15,208 bases of DNA from Desulfohalobiaceae bacterium (GCA_021737115.1 JAIPER010000038.1:1-15208), one strand, 5' to 3'; positions 1-7,155 are shown, counted from the stretch's first letter. Notes: generated from the sequence alone by a model not told the origin. Numbers and translations: made by a program.

Positions 1-845
1 GTACTGGAAATGGATTCAACGTCGCTGACGTAGGATTTTTTTCTGACCTCAGGCAGGCCGAGTTTGCTATAGTCCACCCCGGACAGGAGCATGACCTGAG
101 ACCCGCCGAGTTCCTCGGCTCCGTATATTTTCCGGACATAGGGTACTGACTTGTGGGTCTGGGTTTTCCCGGTGCCGATGTGGTTGACCGGGAATTCGTA
201 ATATCGCCCGGGCTCCATCTGCAGCCTGCGCTCGGCTTCCTGCTTCAGGTCCCGGAAGGGACCGAACAGGGAGGCCCCGGTGGGGCAGGATTCACAGCAG
301 GCGGAATAGCGGCCCTGTTCGAAAAGATGGTCGCAGAACTGGCATTTGCGAATCTGGGGGAAAGGGTCGTCCCATTCGAACTTCGGCACATTGTAAGGGC
401 AGACGATCTGGCAGTAGCGGCAGCCGATGCAGGCCTTCTTGTCGTAGGTCACCACCCCGGTTCGGGGGTCTTTGACCAGGGCCGAGACTGGACAGGCCGT
501 AACGCAGGCCGGCTCCAGACAATGCATGCAATGTCTTTTGACAAAGGCGGGCTTTTCGCCGCCGTCGTACATTTTGATGATATTCAGGGTCGAGGCCGAG
601 AGGTCCAGGGGACGGTCCCAGGTGTTTTCCTGGCCGCTTGACTCCACCGGCATGTCGTTGGCCTTCTTGCAGGCGGTCATGCAGGCCTGACAGCCGATGC
701 ACAGATTGGCATCGTAGAGGATGCCCACGGCTTCAGGGGATAGTCTCTGTTCCTTGGCTACGGCCGGGCCGGGACGGACCCCGGCCGCCAGAGCGAGGGA
801 ACTCCCTGCGGCGGTTTTCAGAAAATCTCTTCGTTTAATGCTCAT
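1..845 (-). CDS. hybA: Hydrogenase-2-type iron-sulfur subunit HybA (3' end missing)
   Basis: Electron-transfer subunit of a periplasm-facing membrane [NiFe] hydrogenase; HybA proteins relay electrons from the small subunit toward the membrane quinone pool. My translation gives 281 residues before the window edge; E. coli HybA has about 328, so a C-terminal part, normally with a membrane anchor, is missing. Visible: an N-terminal Tat motif (KRRDFLK, residues 4-10) and hydrophobic stretch, then four ferredoxin-like cysteine groups at C49/C52/C55/C59, C106/C109/C114/C118, C139/C142/C145/C149 and C168/C171/C183 or C184/C187, the ligands of four [4Fe-4S] clusters. The ATG at 845-843 is preceded by a purine-rich AGGGGAGGGG within the 14-bp gap after hybO, so the two genes are surely co-transcribed. 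The hybB and large-subunit genes would be expected beyond position 1. Family assignment is strong; the precise symbol rests on adjacency to hybO. Confidence 0.9.
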   Translation of the reverse strand, partial: MSIKRRDFLKTAAGSSLALAAGVRPGPAVAKEQRLSPEAVGILYDANLCIGCQACMTACKKANDMPVESSGQENTWDRPLDLSASTLNIIKMYDGGEKPAFVKRHCMHCLEPACVTACPVSALVKDPRTGVVTYDKKACIGCRYCQIVCPYNVPKFEWDDPFPQIRKCQFCDHLFEQGRYSACCESCPTGASLFGPFRDLKQEAERRLQMEPGRYYEFPVNHIGTGKTQTHKSVPYVRKIYGAEELGGSQVMLLSGVDYSKLGLPEVRKKSYVSDVESISS

Positions 846-859
846 GCCCCCTCCCCTGG

Positions 860-1975
860 TTAGGTGTCCTTTTTGTCCCGAGACTTGGCCCTGGCGGCCG
901 TTACCGCGGCTCCACCCACGGCAACCCCCACGGCGCCTCCGATGACCGCGGCCGAACCGGCAGACAGCCCGCTTCCACGTTCGTACTGGATATCGGCCGG
1001 GGTGGCGGAGGGGGTGATCAAACTCTCCTTGCTCAGATCGGCCTGGACGTATTTGGGGATGCCAAAGCCCACGTTCTCTTCACTGCACCCGAAACAGGGG
1101 TGCCCGGTGTTCACCGGCCAGGTGCCCACATCGTTATATTTCTTCAGGGAGCAGTTGTTGTAGGTCACCGGTCCCTTGCAGCCCAGCTTGTAGAGGCAGT
1201 AGCCCTGCTGGTGACCGTGATCTCCGAACTCTTCGGCAAAACGGCCGGAGTCGAAATGGGGTCTGCGTTCGCAGTCTTCGTGGATGAGTCTGGCGTAGGC
1301 GAACTTGGGGCGGCCCAGCTTATCGATGGCCGGGAGTTTCTGATAGGTCAGATAATAGGCTACGGTGGACAGGAAGTTATAGCCATTGGGGGGGCAGCCG
1401 GGGATGGTGACCACGGCCTTGTCCGTCAGGACCTGCGGGGCTCCTTTGGCTCCGGTGGGGTTGGGGTCCGAGGCCACCAGGCCGCCCCAGGAGGCGCAGG
1501 GGCCGATGCCGGTGATCGCTCCGGCCTTTTCCGCTGTCTCCTTGACGAGATCCAGATAGGTTCGGCCGCCGATCTGGCAGTAGATGCCGTTATCCTTGGT
1601 GGGGATGGCCCCTTCCAGGACCAGAACGAACTTGCCGCTGTGCTTTTCGATGGATTGTTCCTTGAAGGCTTCGGCCTGATGTCCCGCGCCGACATTCAAG
1701 GTTTCGTGGTAGTCAAGCGAGATCAGGTCCAGAATAAGATGTTCCAGGGTCAGGTGGTTCGGTCGAAGGAGGGATTCGGTGCATCCTGTGCATTCCTGGC
1801 CGGAGAGCCAGATGACCGGAGGACGTGTCGGGCTGGTCACTGCTTCAGCGATGTCTGAGCCTGCGCCAAGCGGCAAACCGAGCCCTGCGGCCATCACCGA
1901 ACAGAACTTCAGGAAATCCCTTCTTGAGACATTATCCAGTTTCTCTCTGACCGGGGCAAAGCATTCCTTCTTCAT
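860..1975 (-). CDS. hybO: [NiFe] hydrogenase small subunit, HybO type
   Basis: Electron-transferring small subunit of a group 1 membrane-bound uptake hydrogenase; it takes electrons from the NiFe site of the large subunit through three iron-sulfur clusters. The 371 residues match the usual length. Order: Tat motif SRRDFLK (17-23) and signal region to about residue 45; proximal cluster ligands C62, C65 (ECTGCTES), C160 and C194 (IPGCPPN); distal ligands H232, C235, C260, C266; medial [3Fe-4S] ligands C275, C294, C297 with the usual W286-P287; a glycine/alanine-rich transmembrane segment near 338-361 and a basic tail. G64 and T66 lie where oxygen-tolerant enzymes carry extra cysteines, so this is the standard oxygen-sensitive type. 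GCSEENVGFGI resembles the HybO branch rather than the GCSEPxFWD of many others. The start has a strong AAGGAGG just upstream. The Tat signal implies export as a complex with the large subunit. Confidence 0.95.
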   Translation of the reverse strand: MKKECFAPVREKLDNVSRRDFLKFCSVMAAGLGLPLGAGSDIAEAVTSPTRPPVIWLSGQECTGCTESLLRPNHLTLEHLILDLISLDYHETLNVGAGHQAEAFKEQSIEKHSGKFVLVLEGAIPTKDNGIYCQIGGRTYLDLVKETAEKAGAITGIGPCASWGGLVASDPNPTGAKGAPQVLTDKAVVTIPGCPPNGYNFLSTVAYYLTYQKLPAIDKLGRPKFAYARLIHEDCERRPHFDSGRFAEEFGDHGHQQGYCLYKLGCKGPVTYNNCSLKKYNDVGTWPVNTGHPCFGCSEENVGFGIPKYVQADLSKESLITPSATPADIQYERGSGLSAGSAAVIGGAVGVAVGGAAVTAARAKSRDKKDT

Positions 1976-2042
1976 GCTCCCTCCTTACGGGTTTGGGGAA
2001 TCAGATTGCGTGAAAAAAATAACGAAACAAATATAACATGTT

Positions 2043-2078
2043 GTGGACCCTAATAGCAGGGCTCAAGGAATATGTCAA
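2043..2078 (-). promoter_or_regulatory. Candidate sigma-70 promoter of hybOA
   Basis: Read on the minus strand: a perfect TTGACA at 2078-2073, a 17-bp spacer and TATTAG at 2055-2050 (4 of 6 to consensus). Initiation near 2043 would give a leader of about 68 nt before the hybO ATG. An ATTTACCG half-site (2087-2080) sits directly upstream of the -35 box, a position where a bound regulator would touch RNA polymerase. Predicted from sequence only. Confidence 0.6.
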
Positions 2079-2079
2079 T

Positions 2080-2144
2080 CGGTAAATTGCAGTGGATCTT
2101 TGTTATCCGGCCTTTTGCGGAATGATTTACCGGGTGCGGTAAAT
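2080..2144. promoter_or_regulatory. Operator-like palindrome plus third half-site in the divergent hybO/transporter promoter region
   Basis: Positions 2125-2144 form a perfect inverted repeat, ATTTACCG-N4-CGGTAAAT. A third identical half-site, CGGTAAAT, lies at 2080-2087, abutting the hybO -35 box. The palindrome lies about 24 bp upstream of the -35 box of the plus-strand promoter, so a bound regulator could act on both genes. Exact 8-bp arms used three times in 65 bp are unlikely by chance. I cannot name the regulator; the half-site spacing is unlike the long-spaced NikR operator. Confidence 0.5.
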
Positions 2145-2167
2145 AGATTTGACCATGGGCAATTTCC

Positions 2168-2196
2168 TGGACAAGACAAGGTGAACAATTTATAAA
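2168..2196 (+). promoter_or_regulatory. Candidate sigma-70 promoter of the solute-binding-protein gene
   Basis: TGGACA at 2168-2173 (5 of 6), a 17-bp spacer and TATAAA at 2191-2196 (5 of 6). Initiation would fall near 2203, downstream of an in-frame GTG at 2197, which favours the ATG at 2239 as the start of the downstream gene. Prediction only. Confidence 0.5.
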
Positions 2197-2238
2197 GTGT
2201 GTGGACAAAAACTCACTTTTTCATTGGCAAGCCCTTTT

Positions 2239-4353
2239 ATGCTGGTAAAACGCGTCTTGATCCTGGCCCCTGTCTTCCTGACGGTCTTTTTACTCCAGTC
2301 CTATTTCTGGGTGCCGACCTATGAAGAGCAGACAAAGGGCAATCCCGAGCGCCTTCAGGAGTTCATCACCGCTTCCATTGGCGACGCCTCCATCCTCAAT
2401 CCCATCCTCTCCGCGGACAGTGCCAGCAGCGACATAGAAAGCAAGGTCTTCGAGGGATTGATCGATCTGGACAAGGATCTGGAGTACCGGGGCAGGTTGG
2501 CCGAGTCCTGGGATATCTCTGAACAGGCTCTTTTCTACGTGAACCCGGATGCAGCGGTTTCGGGCCAAGGGAGGATGAATGCCAGGCAGACGGCCCGGTT
2601 TCTGCACAAGGCCATGGTTTCTGAAAATTTCGAGGGCAGGCCTTTGGAAAAAACCCTGGGCAATATCAAAACGGTCTCTGTAATCACTCCGGAGAAGTTT
2701 CGGTTCAGGACAAAGCTCCCCGACCAGGAGGAGATAGTCCTCCAGGTTGCCCCGCCTGAAGCAATTCGGCTCGAGCTGAGGAAAGTCGATCCGGAGCTGT
2801 TCGTTAACCTGGAACTTCTCCTGGGCCAGGGCTATTTCCAGGGATTTTCACCTGAAAAATATATAAAGAGCGAGTCGCAGGCAGTTTCGAGAATCGATCC
2901 GGCCATTTTGACAGAAGCACTTCCCCCGTTCGAGCACAATCCGGTCATTGTCTTTCACCTCAGGGACGGGGTCCGCTTTCACGACGGCCACCGCTTTGAT
3001 GCCGGAGACGTCGAATTCACCTACCAGGCCATTGTCGACCCCGAGAACATCTCTCCCCGGGTGGCCGATTTCGAACCGGTCAAGTCGGTGGAGGTGGTGG
3101 ACGAGCTGACGGTGCGGATCGTCTACAAGAGGCTGTATTCCCCGGCTCTGAACACCTGGAGCATCGGGATACTGCCGGAGCACCTCCTGAACGAAAGGGC
3201 CCTGCAGCAGGAGGCCGCGGCCAGGGGATTGGATGCCAAGGAGGTTTCGCTGCGGGACAGCCGATTCAACAGGAACCCGGTTGGATGCGGGCCTTTCGAG
3301 TTTTCGCGCTGGGAGTCCGATCGGTTTATCAAGCTGACCTCTTTTGCCGATTACTGGGAAGGAGAACCCAACTACCGGGAGTATGTCTACCGCATCGTGC
3401 CCGATCTGTTGACCCAGGAAATGGAGTTCTACGCCGGCACCCTGGATTCCTACTCGGTTCAGCCCCATCAGGTCGAGAGGTTGAAGCAGGACCCCAGGTT
3501 CCAGTCCTTTTCCGGGACTTCCTTCGGCTACACCTACATCGGTTACAATATGCGGCGCAAGCCCTTTACGGACAGGAGGGTCAGACGGGCCCTGTCCCTG
3601 GCCATCGACGTCCCGGAGATCATCCAATATGTCCTCTACGGTCAGGGAGAGAGGATCACCGGTCCTTTTGTCAAGCAGACCGATTTTTATAATCAGGAGA
3701 TCGAGCCCATGGAATATGATCCGGAAAAGGCGCTCCGGATCCTTGACCGGGCCGGCTGGAAGAAAAATCGTCAGGGCTGGCTGGAAAAAGACGGCCGGAT
3801 ATTGAGCTTTACCCTGATCACCAATTCCGGCAACGAGATCCGCAAGTCCATCCTGGCCATTGTCCAGGACTTCTGGAAGCGGATCGGGGTCAAGGTCAGC
3901 ACCGATATCCTGGAATGGTCGGTCTTTATTCAGGAACGGGTCAACAAGCTGGATTTCGACGCCCTCATTCTGGGCTGGAACATGGGTATTGAGCCGGATC
4001 TGTTTCAGATCTGGCACTCTTCGCAAAGCGACCCCTTTGAATTGAATTTCGTGGGCTTTGAGCACAAGGAGGCCGATGAGCTGATCATCAGGATCAGACA
4101 GGAATACAATAAGAGCAGACAGGTGGATTATTGCCGTCGTCTGCATGAAATCATCGCCTTTGAGCAGCCCTACACCTTTTTGTTCGTCCAGAAATGGACG
4201 GCACTGCTGGACAAGCGGATCGTGATCCTGGAGGTGGACGAAAAAGGGGAGGTGGTTTACAAAAAGATCACTCCCACCAAGACGGGAAACTACAGCTACT
4301 ACTTCAATAAATGGGTCAAGCTCCCGAAGGCACCCGAGTTTGCAACGGACTGA
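2239..4353 (+). CDS. Large membrane-anchored ABC transporter solute-binding protein, family 5 (oligopeptide/nickel type)
   Basis: Extracytoplasmic ligand-binding component of a DppA/OppA/NikA-type importer. From the ATG the product has 704 residues, against about 500-550 for typical members. An N-terminal hydrophobic segment (about residues 4-24) with no lipobox cysteine looks like an uncleaved anchor. Family-5 landmarks: FEGLIDLDKDL near 71-81; the signature-like FHLRDGVRFHDG near 239-250; a GCGPFEFSRW region; and FTDRRVRRALSLAIDV. About 140 residues (roughly 97-234) separate the first landmark from the signature; this insertion explains the extra length. A GTG at 2197 would add 14 residues, but the likely promoter -10 box ends at 2196, so I prefer 2239; its ribosome-binding site is weak. 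A permease gene follows 235 bp downstream. The ligand is unknown: peptide is the default, and nickel is possible given nikR and the hydrogenase nearby, though no nickel ligands are evident. Confidence 0.85.
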   Translation: MLVKRVLILAPVFLTVFLLQSYFWVPTYEEQTKGNPERLQEFITASIGDASILNPILSADSASSDIESKVFEGLIDLDKDLEYRGRLAESWDISEQALFYVNPDAAVSGQGRMNARQTARFLHKAMVSENFEGRPLEKTLGNIKTVSVITPEKFRFRTKLPDQEEIVLQVAPPEAIRLELRKVDPELFVNLELLLGQGYFQGFSPEKYIKSESQAVSRIDPAILTEALPPFEHNPVIVFHLRDGVRFHDGHRFDAGDVEFTYQAIVDPENISPRVADFEPVKSVEVVDELTVRIVYKRLYSPALNTWSIGILPEHLLNERALQQEAAARGLDAKEVSLRDSRFNRNPVGCGPFEFSRWESDRFIKLTSFADYWEGEPNYREYVYRIVPDLLTQEMEFYAGTLDSYSVQPHQVERLKQDPRFQSFSGTSFGYTYIGYNMRRKPFTDRRVRRALSLAIDVPEIIQYVLYGQGERITGPFVKQTDFYNQEIEPMEYDPEKALRILDRAGWKKNRQGWLEKDGRILSFTLITNSGNEIRKSILAIVQDFWKRIGVKVSTDILEWSVFIQERVNKLDFDALILGWNMGIEPDLFQIWHSSQSDPFELNFVGFEHKEADELIIRIRQEYNKSRQVDYCRRLHEIIAFEQPYTFLFVQKWTALLDKRIVILEVDEKGEVVYKKITPTKTGNYSYYFNKWVKLPKAPEFATD

Positions 4354-4389
4354 CAGAGGATGCCGGCCTCCGGCTCGGAGAGGATGCCC

Positions 4390-4468
4390 GAATGGTGGAA
4401 TAGTGGAATAATGGAATGGTGGGATGCGGTAACAGTGGTCGGTTGTCGGTGGGCAGTGATCGGTAGGC
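4390..4468. repeat. Iterated short-motif repeat between binding-protein and permease genes
   Basis: The 235-bp gap 4354-4588 holds two adjoining degenerate tandem tracts: 4390-4425, built of variants of GGAATGGT / GGAATAGT / GGAATAATG, and 4434-4468, built of variants of GGTCGGTTGT / CGGTGGGCAGT / GATCGGTAGGC. No gene, strong hairpin or terminator was seen in the gap, so the permease gene may still be read from the upstream promoter. The tracts resemble other iterated tracts at 5557-5590 and 5623-5648 in style but not in sequence. Confidence 0.6.
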
Positions 4469-4588
4469 AAAGAGCGGAAGATGATGGGATGAAGGGATAA
4501 GAGGATGCGGCCAGAGTAAAAAATTCAAGAGCCCTGAAATTTCTAATGTCCACAACAACATCAAGTATGAGAACGTGGTGAAGATCAG

Positions 4589-5548
4589 ATGATCGGGTTC
4601 ATAGGCAGAAATATATTCCAGAAGGTGATCACCCTGTTTTTCGTGTCCGTGGTCTCTTTCTTGATCATCCATCTGGCCCCGGGCAAGCCGAGTCAGATCG
4701 ATCCCATGAATCCCAAATTCACACCAGAGGTCATGGAGCGCTTTCAAAAGGAGTTTCATCTGGATGAGCCTCTGCACCGGCAATACATTTTGTTTTACAA
4801 AGATCTTTTGAGCGGGACGACCGTTTCCTGGAAGGACAATCAGCCGGTCCTGGCCAAGATCTGGGATCGGTTCTTAAACAGTCTGCCCCTGTTTATCGTG
4901 GGCACGATCCTGACCTGGACCATCTCCTTCCCCCTGGGAATCCGCGGGGCCATTTCCAGAGGAGGCTGGTTCGACCGGACCACCACCTTTCTGGCCTATG
5001 TGCTCATCTCCATCCCCGGGTTCTTTTTTGCCTATATCCTGATCATCCTGGTGGTCAACTACCTGCATGTCCCGGTGATCGGCATGAGGACCTTCGGCTC
5101 GGAGTTTTCTTCGAGTGTGCAATGGTTCATGGATCATGTCTGGCATCTGCTTCTGCCCGCGGTTTTGGGGGCTTCCGCCGGAGTGGCGGTTTTGTCGCGG
5201 TATGTCCGCAATCAGATGCTGGAGGTCGAAGGCCAGGATTATGTCCGCACGGCCAGGGCCAAGGGGCTGTCAGCGGATCAGGTCCATTACAAACACGCCT
5301 TGAGAAACGCGATGCTGCCCTTTGTGACCATGTTCGGGCTGATCCTGCCCGGCTTGATCGGAGGCTCCGTGATCATAGAGTCCATTTTTTCCTGGCCGGG
5401 CATGGGCCGGATGGCCTACGAAGCCATTCTGGCCAGGGATTATCCGGTGATATTGACGGTCAATTTTATCTCTGCCGTATTGGTCCTGGCCGGGACCTTC
5501 GTCTCCGATGTCCTGTACATGATGGTCGATCCGCGGATCAGGCTGTGA
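4589..5548 (+). CDS. ABC transporter inner-membrane permease, DppB/OppB/NikB type
   Basis: Transmembrane subunit of an oligopeptide/dipeptide/nickel-type ABC importer. The 319-residue length is usual. Visible hydrophobic segments lie near 9-29, 98-119, 134-157, 184-203, 245-264 and 286-308; the loop 30-97 after the first helix is the periplasmic extension typical of the B-type permease. The cytoplasmic EAA loop that docks on the ATPase is at about 215-243 (YVRTARAKGL at 219-228). The C-terminal DPRIRL is the standard family ending, so the gene is complete. The start lacks a good Shine-Dalgarno. It most likely pairs with the upstream binding protein. No C-type permease or ATPase gene follows; next on this strand is nikR. 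Substrate not determinable: peptide or nickel. Confidence 0.88.
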   Translation: MIGFIGRNIFQKVITLFFVSVVSFLIIHLAPGKPSQIDPMNPKFTPEVMERFQKEFHLDEPLHRQYILFYKDLLSGTTVSWKDNQPVLAKIWDRFLNSLPLFIVGTILTWTISFPLGIRGAISRGGWFDRTTTFLAYVLISIPGFFFAYILIILVVNYLHVPVIGMRTFGSEFSSSVQWFMDHVWHLLLPAVLGASAGVAVLSRYVRNQMLEVEGQDYVRTARAKGLSADQVHYKHALRNAMLPFVTMFGLILPGLIGGSVIIESIFSWPGMGRMAYEAILARDYPVILTVNFISAVLVLAGTFVSDVLYMMVDPRIRL

Positions 5549-5556
5549 GGCATGGG

Positions 5557-5590
5557 TTTCTGGTTACTTGTTTCTGGTAACTGGTTGTTT
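5557..5590. repeat. Degenerate tandem tract of TCTGGTTACT / TCTGGTAACT units
   Basis: Directly after the permease stop lies a short stretch of near-repeating units (TTTCTGGTTACTTG, TTTCTGGTAACTGG, TTGTTT). It carries no coding potential. It immediately precedes the hairpin-containing repeat at 5600, so the 260-bp gap before nikR is mostly repeat plus the nikR control region. Confidence 0.55.
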
Positions 5591-5599
5591 ACTCTGTCT

Positions 5600-5648
5600 A
5601 AAGCGGGCTTCGCCCGCAACCCAAGGTTCCAGGTTCACGGTTCACGGT
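5600..5648. repeat. Hairpin-plus-iteron intergenic repeat, copy 1 (after the permease gene)
   Basis: Starts with a perfect hairpin GCGGGC-TTC-GCCCGC (5602-5616) followed by the iterated tract AAGGTTCC AGGTTCAC GGTTCACGGTT (5623-5648). A closely related copy lies at 6992-7043. The hairpin has no T-run, so it is not a classical terminator, although both copies sit at the 3' end of a plus-strand gene and could act as RNA 3'-end structures. Confidence 0.65.
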
Positions 5649-5722
5649 TAAGAACAAGAAAAAGCCTGTGAGGCAAGACATCTTCTTGTTTTTCATGGCA
5701 GAGACTCACAAGTAAGTCACTG

Positions 5723-5750
5723 GTATGATTGAAGCGTATTTTTAGGATAC
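5723..5750. promoter_or_regulatory. Candidate NikR operator upstream of nikR
   Basis: GTATGA at 5723-5728, 16 intervening bases, then GGATAC at 5745-5750. The E. coli NikR operator consensus, as I recall it, is GTATGA-N16-TCATAC, so the spacing is exact and 10 of 12 half-site bases match. The site ends 58 bp before the nikR GTG, suitable for autoregulation. Immediately overlapping, GATACATGAGA (5746-5756) is followed by GATACGTGAGA (5757-5767), an 11-bp tandem repeat with one mismatch. Delta-group NikR proteins can use other motifs, so this remains a prediction. Confidence 0.5.
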
Positions 5751-5808
5751 ATGAGAGATACGTGAGAAATAACAAATTATGAAAAAGAGATAGGGAGGGC
5801 GCTGCTAC

Positions 5809-6228
5809 GTGGGAAATCTCTTGCGTTTTGGTGTTTCACTGGATTCCGATCTGCTGCAGAAATTTGACAAACTCTGCGAAAAAAGGCGATACAAAACCCG
5901 GTCCGAGGCGATCAGGGATTTGATCCGCAAGGATCTGGTGGAGGAAGAGTGGGCCAATCAGGAGCAGGAGGTCACCGGGACCCTGACCCTGGTCTACAAC
6001 CATCATCACAGTGATCTGTCCAGGAAGATGACCGAAATCCAGCATCAGGCCCTGGATATTGTCATCACCTCCCTGCATGTCCACATAGATGCGCATAACT
6101 GCATGGAGGTCCTCATCCTCAGAGGTCAGGTTAAAGAAATCAAGGACTTCGGCAGGCTCTTGATCTCCACCCGGGGGATCAAGCACGGCAATCTGAGCCT
6201 GTCAACAACAGGGAAGGATTTGTCATAG
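5809..6228 (+). CDS. nikR: Nickel-responsive transcriptional regulator NikR
   Basis: Tetrameric nickel sensor that binds operator DNA when loaded with Ni(II) and represses nickel uptake genes. The 139 residues fit the family. Residues 4-45 form the ribbon-helix-helix DNA-binding domain (LRFGVSLDSDLLQKFD, then RYKTRSEAIRDLIRK); 55-130 form the ACT-like metal-binding domain. The four high-affinity ligands of E. coli NikR (H76, H87, H89, C95) align as H79, H90, H92 and C98 with identical spacing, so nickel sensing should be intact. The start is GTG with GGGAGGG 9 bases upstream; an ATG at 5779 is followed by an in-frame stop. The TAG stop directly abuts the folE2 ATG, so the genes are co-transcribed. 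A candidate operator at 5723-5750 suggests autoregulation. Confidence 0.95.
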   Translation: MGNLLRFGVSLDSDLLQKFDKLCEKRRYKTRSEAIRDLIRKDLVEEEWANQEQEVTGTLTLVYNHHHSDLSRKMTEIQHQALDIVITSLHVHIDAHNCMEVLILRGQVKEIKDFGRLLISTRGIKHGNLSLSTTGKDLS

Positions 6229-6993
6229 ATGCAAGATATCCAGAAAGATCCGGCTGAGGTGTCTATGTCCATCGATCGGGTCGGGGTCAAGAACTTAAGC
6301 TATCCCCTGGTGGTCCGCAACAAGGATAACGGGGTGCAGCATACCGTGGCCCGGGTCGATCTCTATGTGGATCTGCCGAGCTATTTCAAAGGCACGCACA
6401 TGAGCCGGTTTGTCGAGGCTCTGCAGGAGTGGGAGGGGATACTCGATTACCACAGCTTCCGGAAATTGCTCCGGGACGTGCAGGCCAGGCTGGAGGCCAG
6501 GCGGTCGCATCTGGCCTTCAGTTTTCCTTTTTTTTTGGATCAGGTATCCCCGAAAACCAATAATCCGGGTTTGATGGAGTACGAATGCCGCTTCGAAGGG
6601 TCTCTGGAAGAGGGCAAGCCGAATATGTTCCTCAGTGTGCAAGTGCCGGTGATGACCGTCTGTCCCTGCTCTCTGGCCATCAGCGATCAGGGGGCCCACA
6701 GTCAGCGGGCCATGGTCAGCATCAAGGCCAGGTTCGAGGGCATGCTCTGGCTGGAAGACCTCGTTCAGATCGCCCAGACCTCGGCCTCTTCACCGGTCTA
6801 TGCCGTGCTCAAGCGGGCCGATGAAAAGTACGTGACTGAACAATCCTTTGCCAATCCGAAATTCGTGGAGGATGTGGTCAGAAGCGTTGCCCTGCAGTTG
6901 AAAGAGCATGAGTTGATCAAGTGGTTCCGGGCGGAAGTGGAGAGCTTTGAATCGATCCATAAACACAATGCCTATGCCTGTATTGAGATTTAA
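6229..6993 (+). CDS. folE2: GTP cyclohydrolase IB (FolE2, COG1469 family)
   Basis: Converts GTP to 7,8-dihydroneopterin triphosphate, the first step of folate (and queuosine-type) pterin synthesis, in the cytoplasm. This type is unrelated in sequence to the zinc enzyme FolE and can use other divalent metals. The 254 residues are at the short end of the family. Signature motifs: KGTHMSRF (54-61), the catalytic-cysteine region VCPCS (144-148; C145, C147), GAHSQR (155-160; H157) and the C-terminal TEQSFANPKFVED (203-215; E204). The ATG follows the nikR stop with no gap; GGGAAGG about 10 bases upstream serves as ribosome-binding site. The TAA stop lies at the edge of a repeat (6992 on). Linkage to nikR is unusual and may reflect metal-dependent control; linkage to pabA/pabBC, 1.6 kb away on the other strand, places both branches of folate synthesis in one window. 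Confidence 0.94.
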   Translation: MQDIQKDPAEVSMSIDRVGVKNLSYPLVVRNKDNGVQHTVARVDLYVDLPSYFKGTHMSRFVEALQEWEGILDYHSFRKLLRDVQARLEARRSHLAFSFPFFLDQVSPKTNNPGLMEYECRFEGSLEEGKPNMFLSVQVPVMTVCPCSLAISDQGAHSQRAMVSIKARFEGMLWLEDLVQIAQTSASSPVYAVLKRADEKYVTEQSFANPKFVEDVVRSVALQLKEHELIKWFRAEVESFESIHKHNAYACIEI

Positions 6994-7043
6994 AGCGGGC
7001 TTCGCCCTCAACCCGGAAGGTTCCAGGTTCACCATTCACGGTT
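6992..7043. repeat. Hairpin-plus-iteron intergenic repeat, copy 2 (after folE2)
   Basis: Second copy of the 5600-5648 repeat: AAAGCGGGCTTCGCCC, then AACCCGGAAGGTTCC and AGGTTCAC-CATTCACGGTTAAG. One stem base differs from copy 1 (GCGGGC-TTC-GCCCTC). The repeat begins inside the folE2 TAA stop codon (6991-6993). The continuation, AAGAACAAGAAAA in copy 1 and AAGCAAAAGAAAA in copy 2, is also similar, so homology may extend to about 7053. Confidence 0.65.
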
Positions 7044-7155
7044 AAGCAAAAGAAAATAGCCCTCTGATCTAAATCCAGAGAATTACAGGAACAAAAATCG
7101 CTTGAAGCGTTCACTCAAGACTTTTTGCACTTATCCACTTCCTGTACACCTCCTC

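Noticed and set aside
153..641. Plus-strand open frame opposite hybA
   Set aside because: Antisense to a gene with four clear cysteine cluster motifs; no features of its own.
2197..2238. GTG start at 2197 for the solute-binding protein
   Set aside because: It lies directly after the best -10 box (2191-2196), so the transcript would begin downstream of it; the ATG at 2239 also starts a cleaner membrane-anchor segment.
2848..4470. Long open frame on the minus strand opposite the binding-protein gene
   Set aside because: Shadow of a strongly recognisable plus-strand gene; its translation has no family features and runs into low-complexity repeat.
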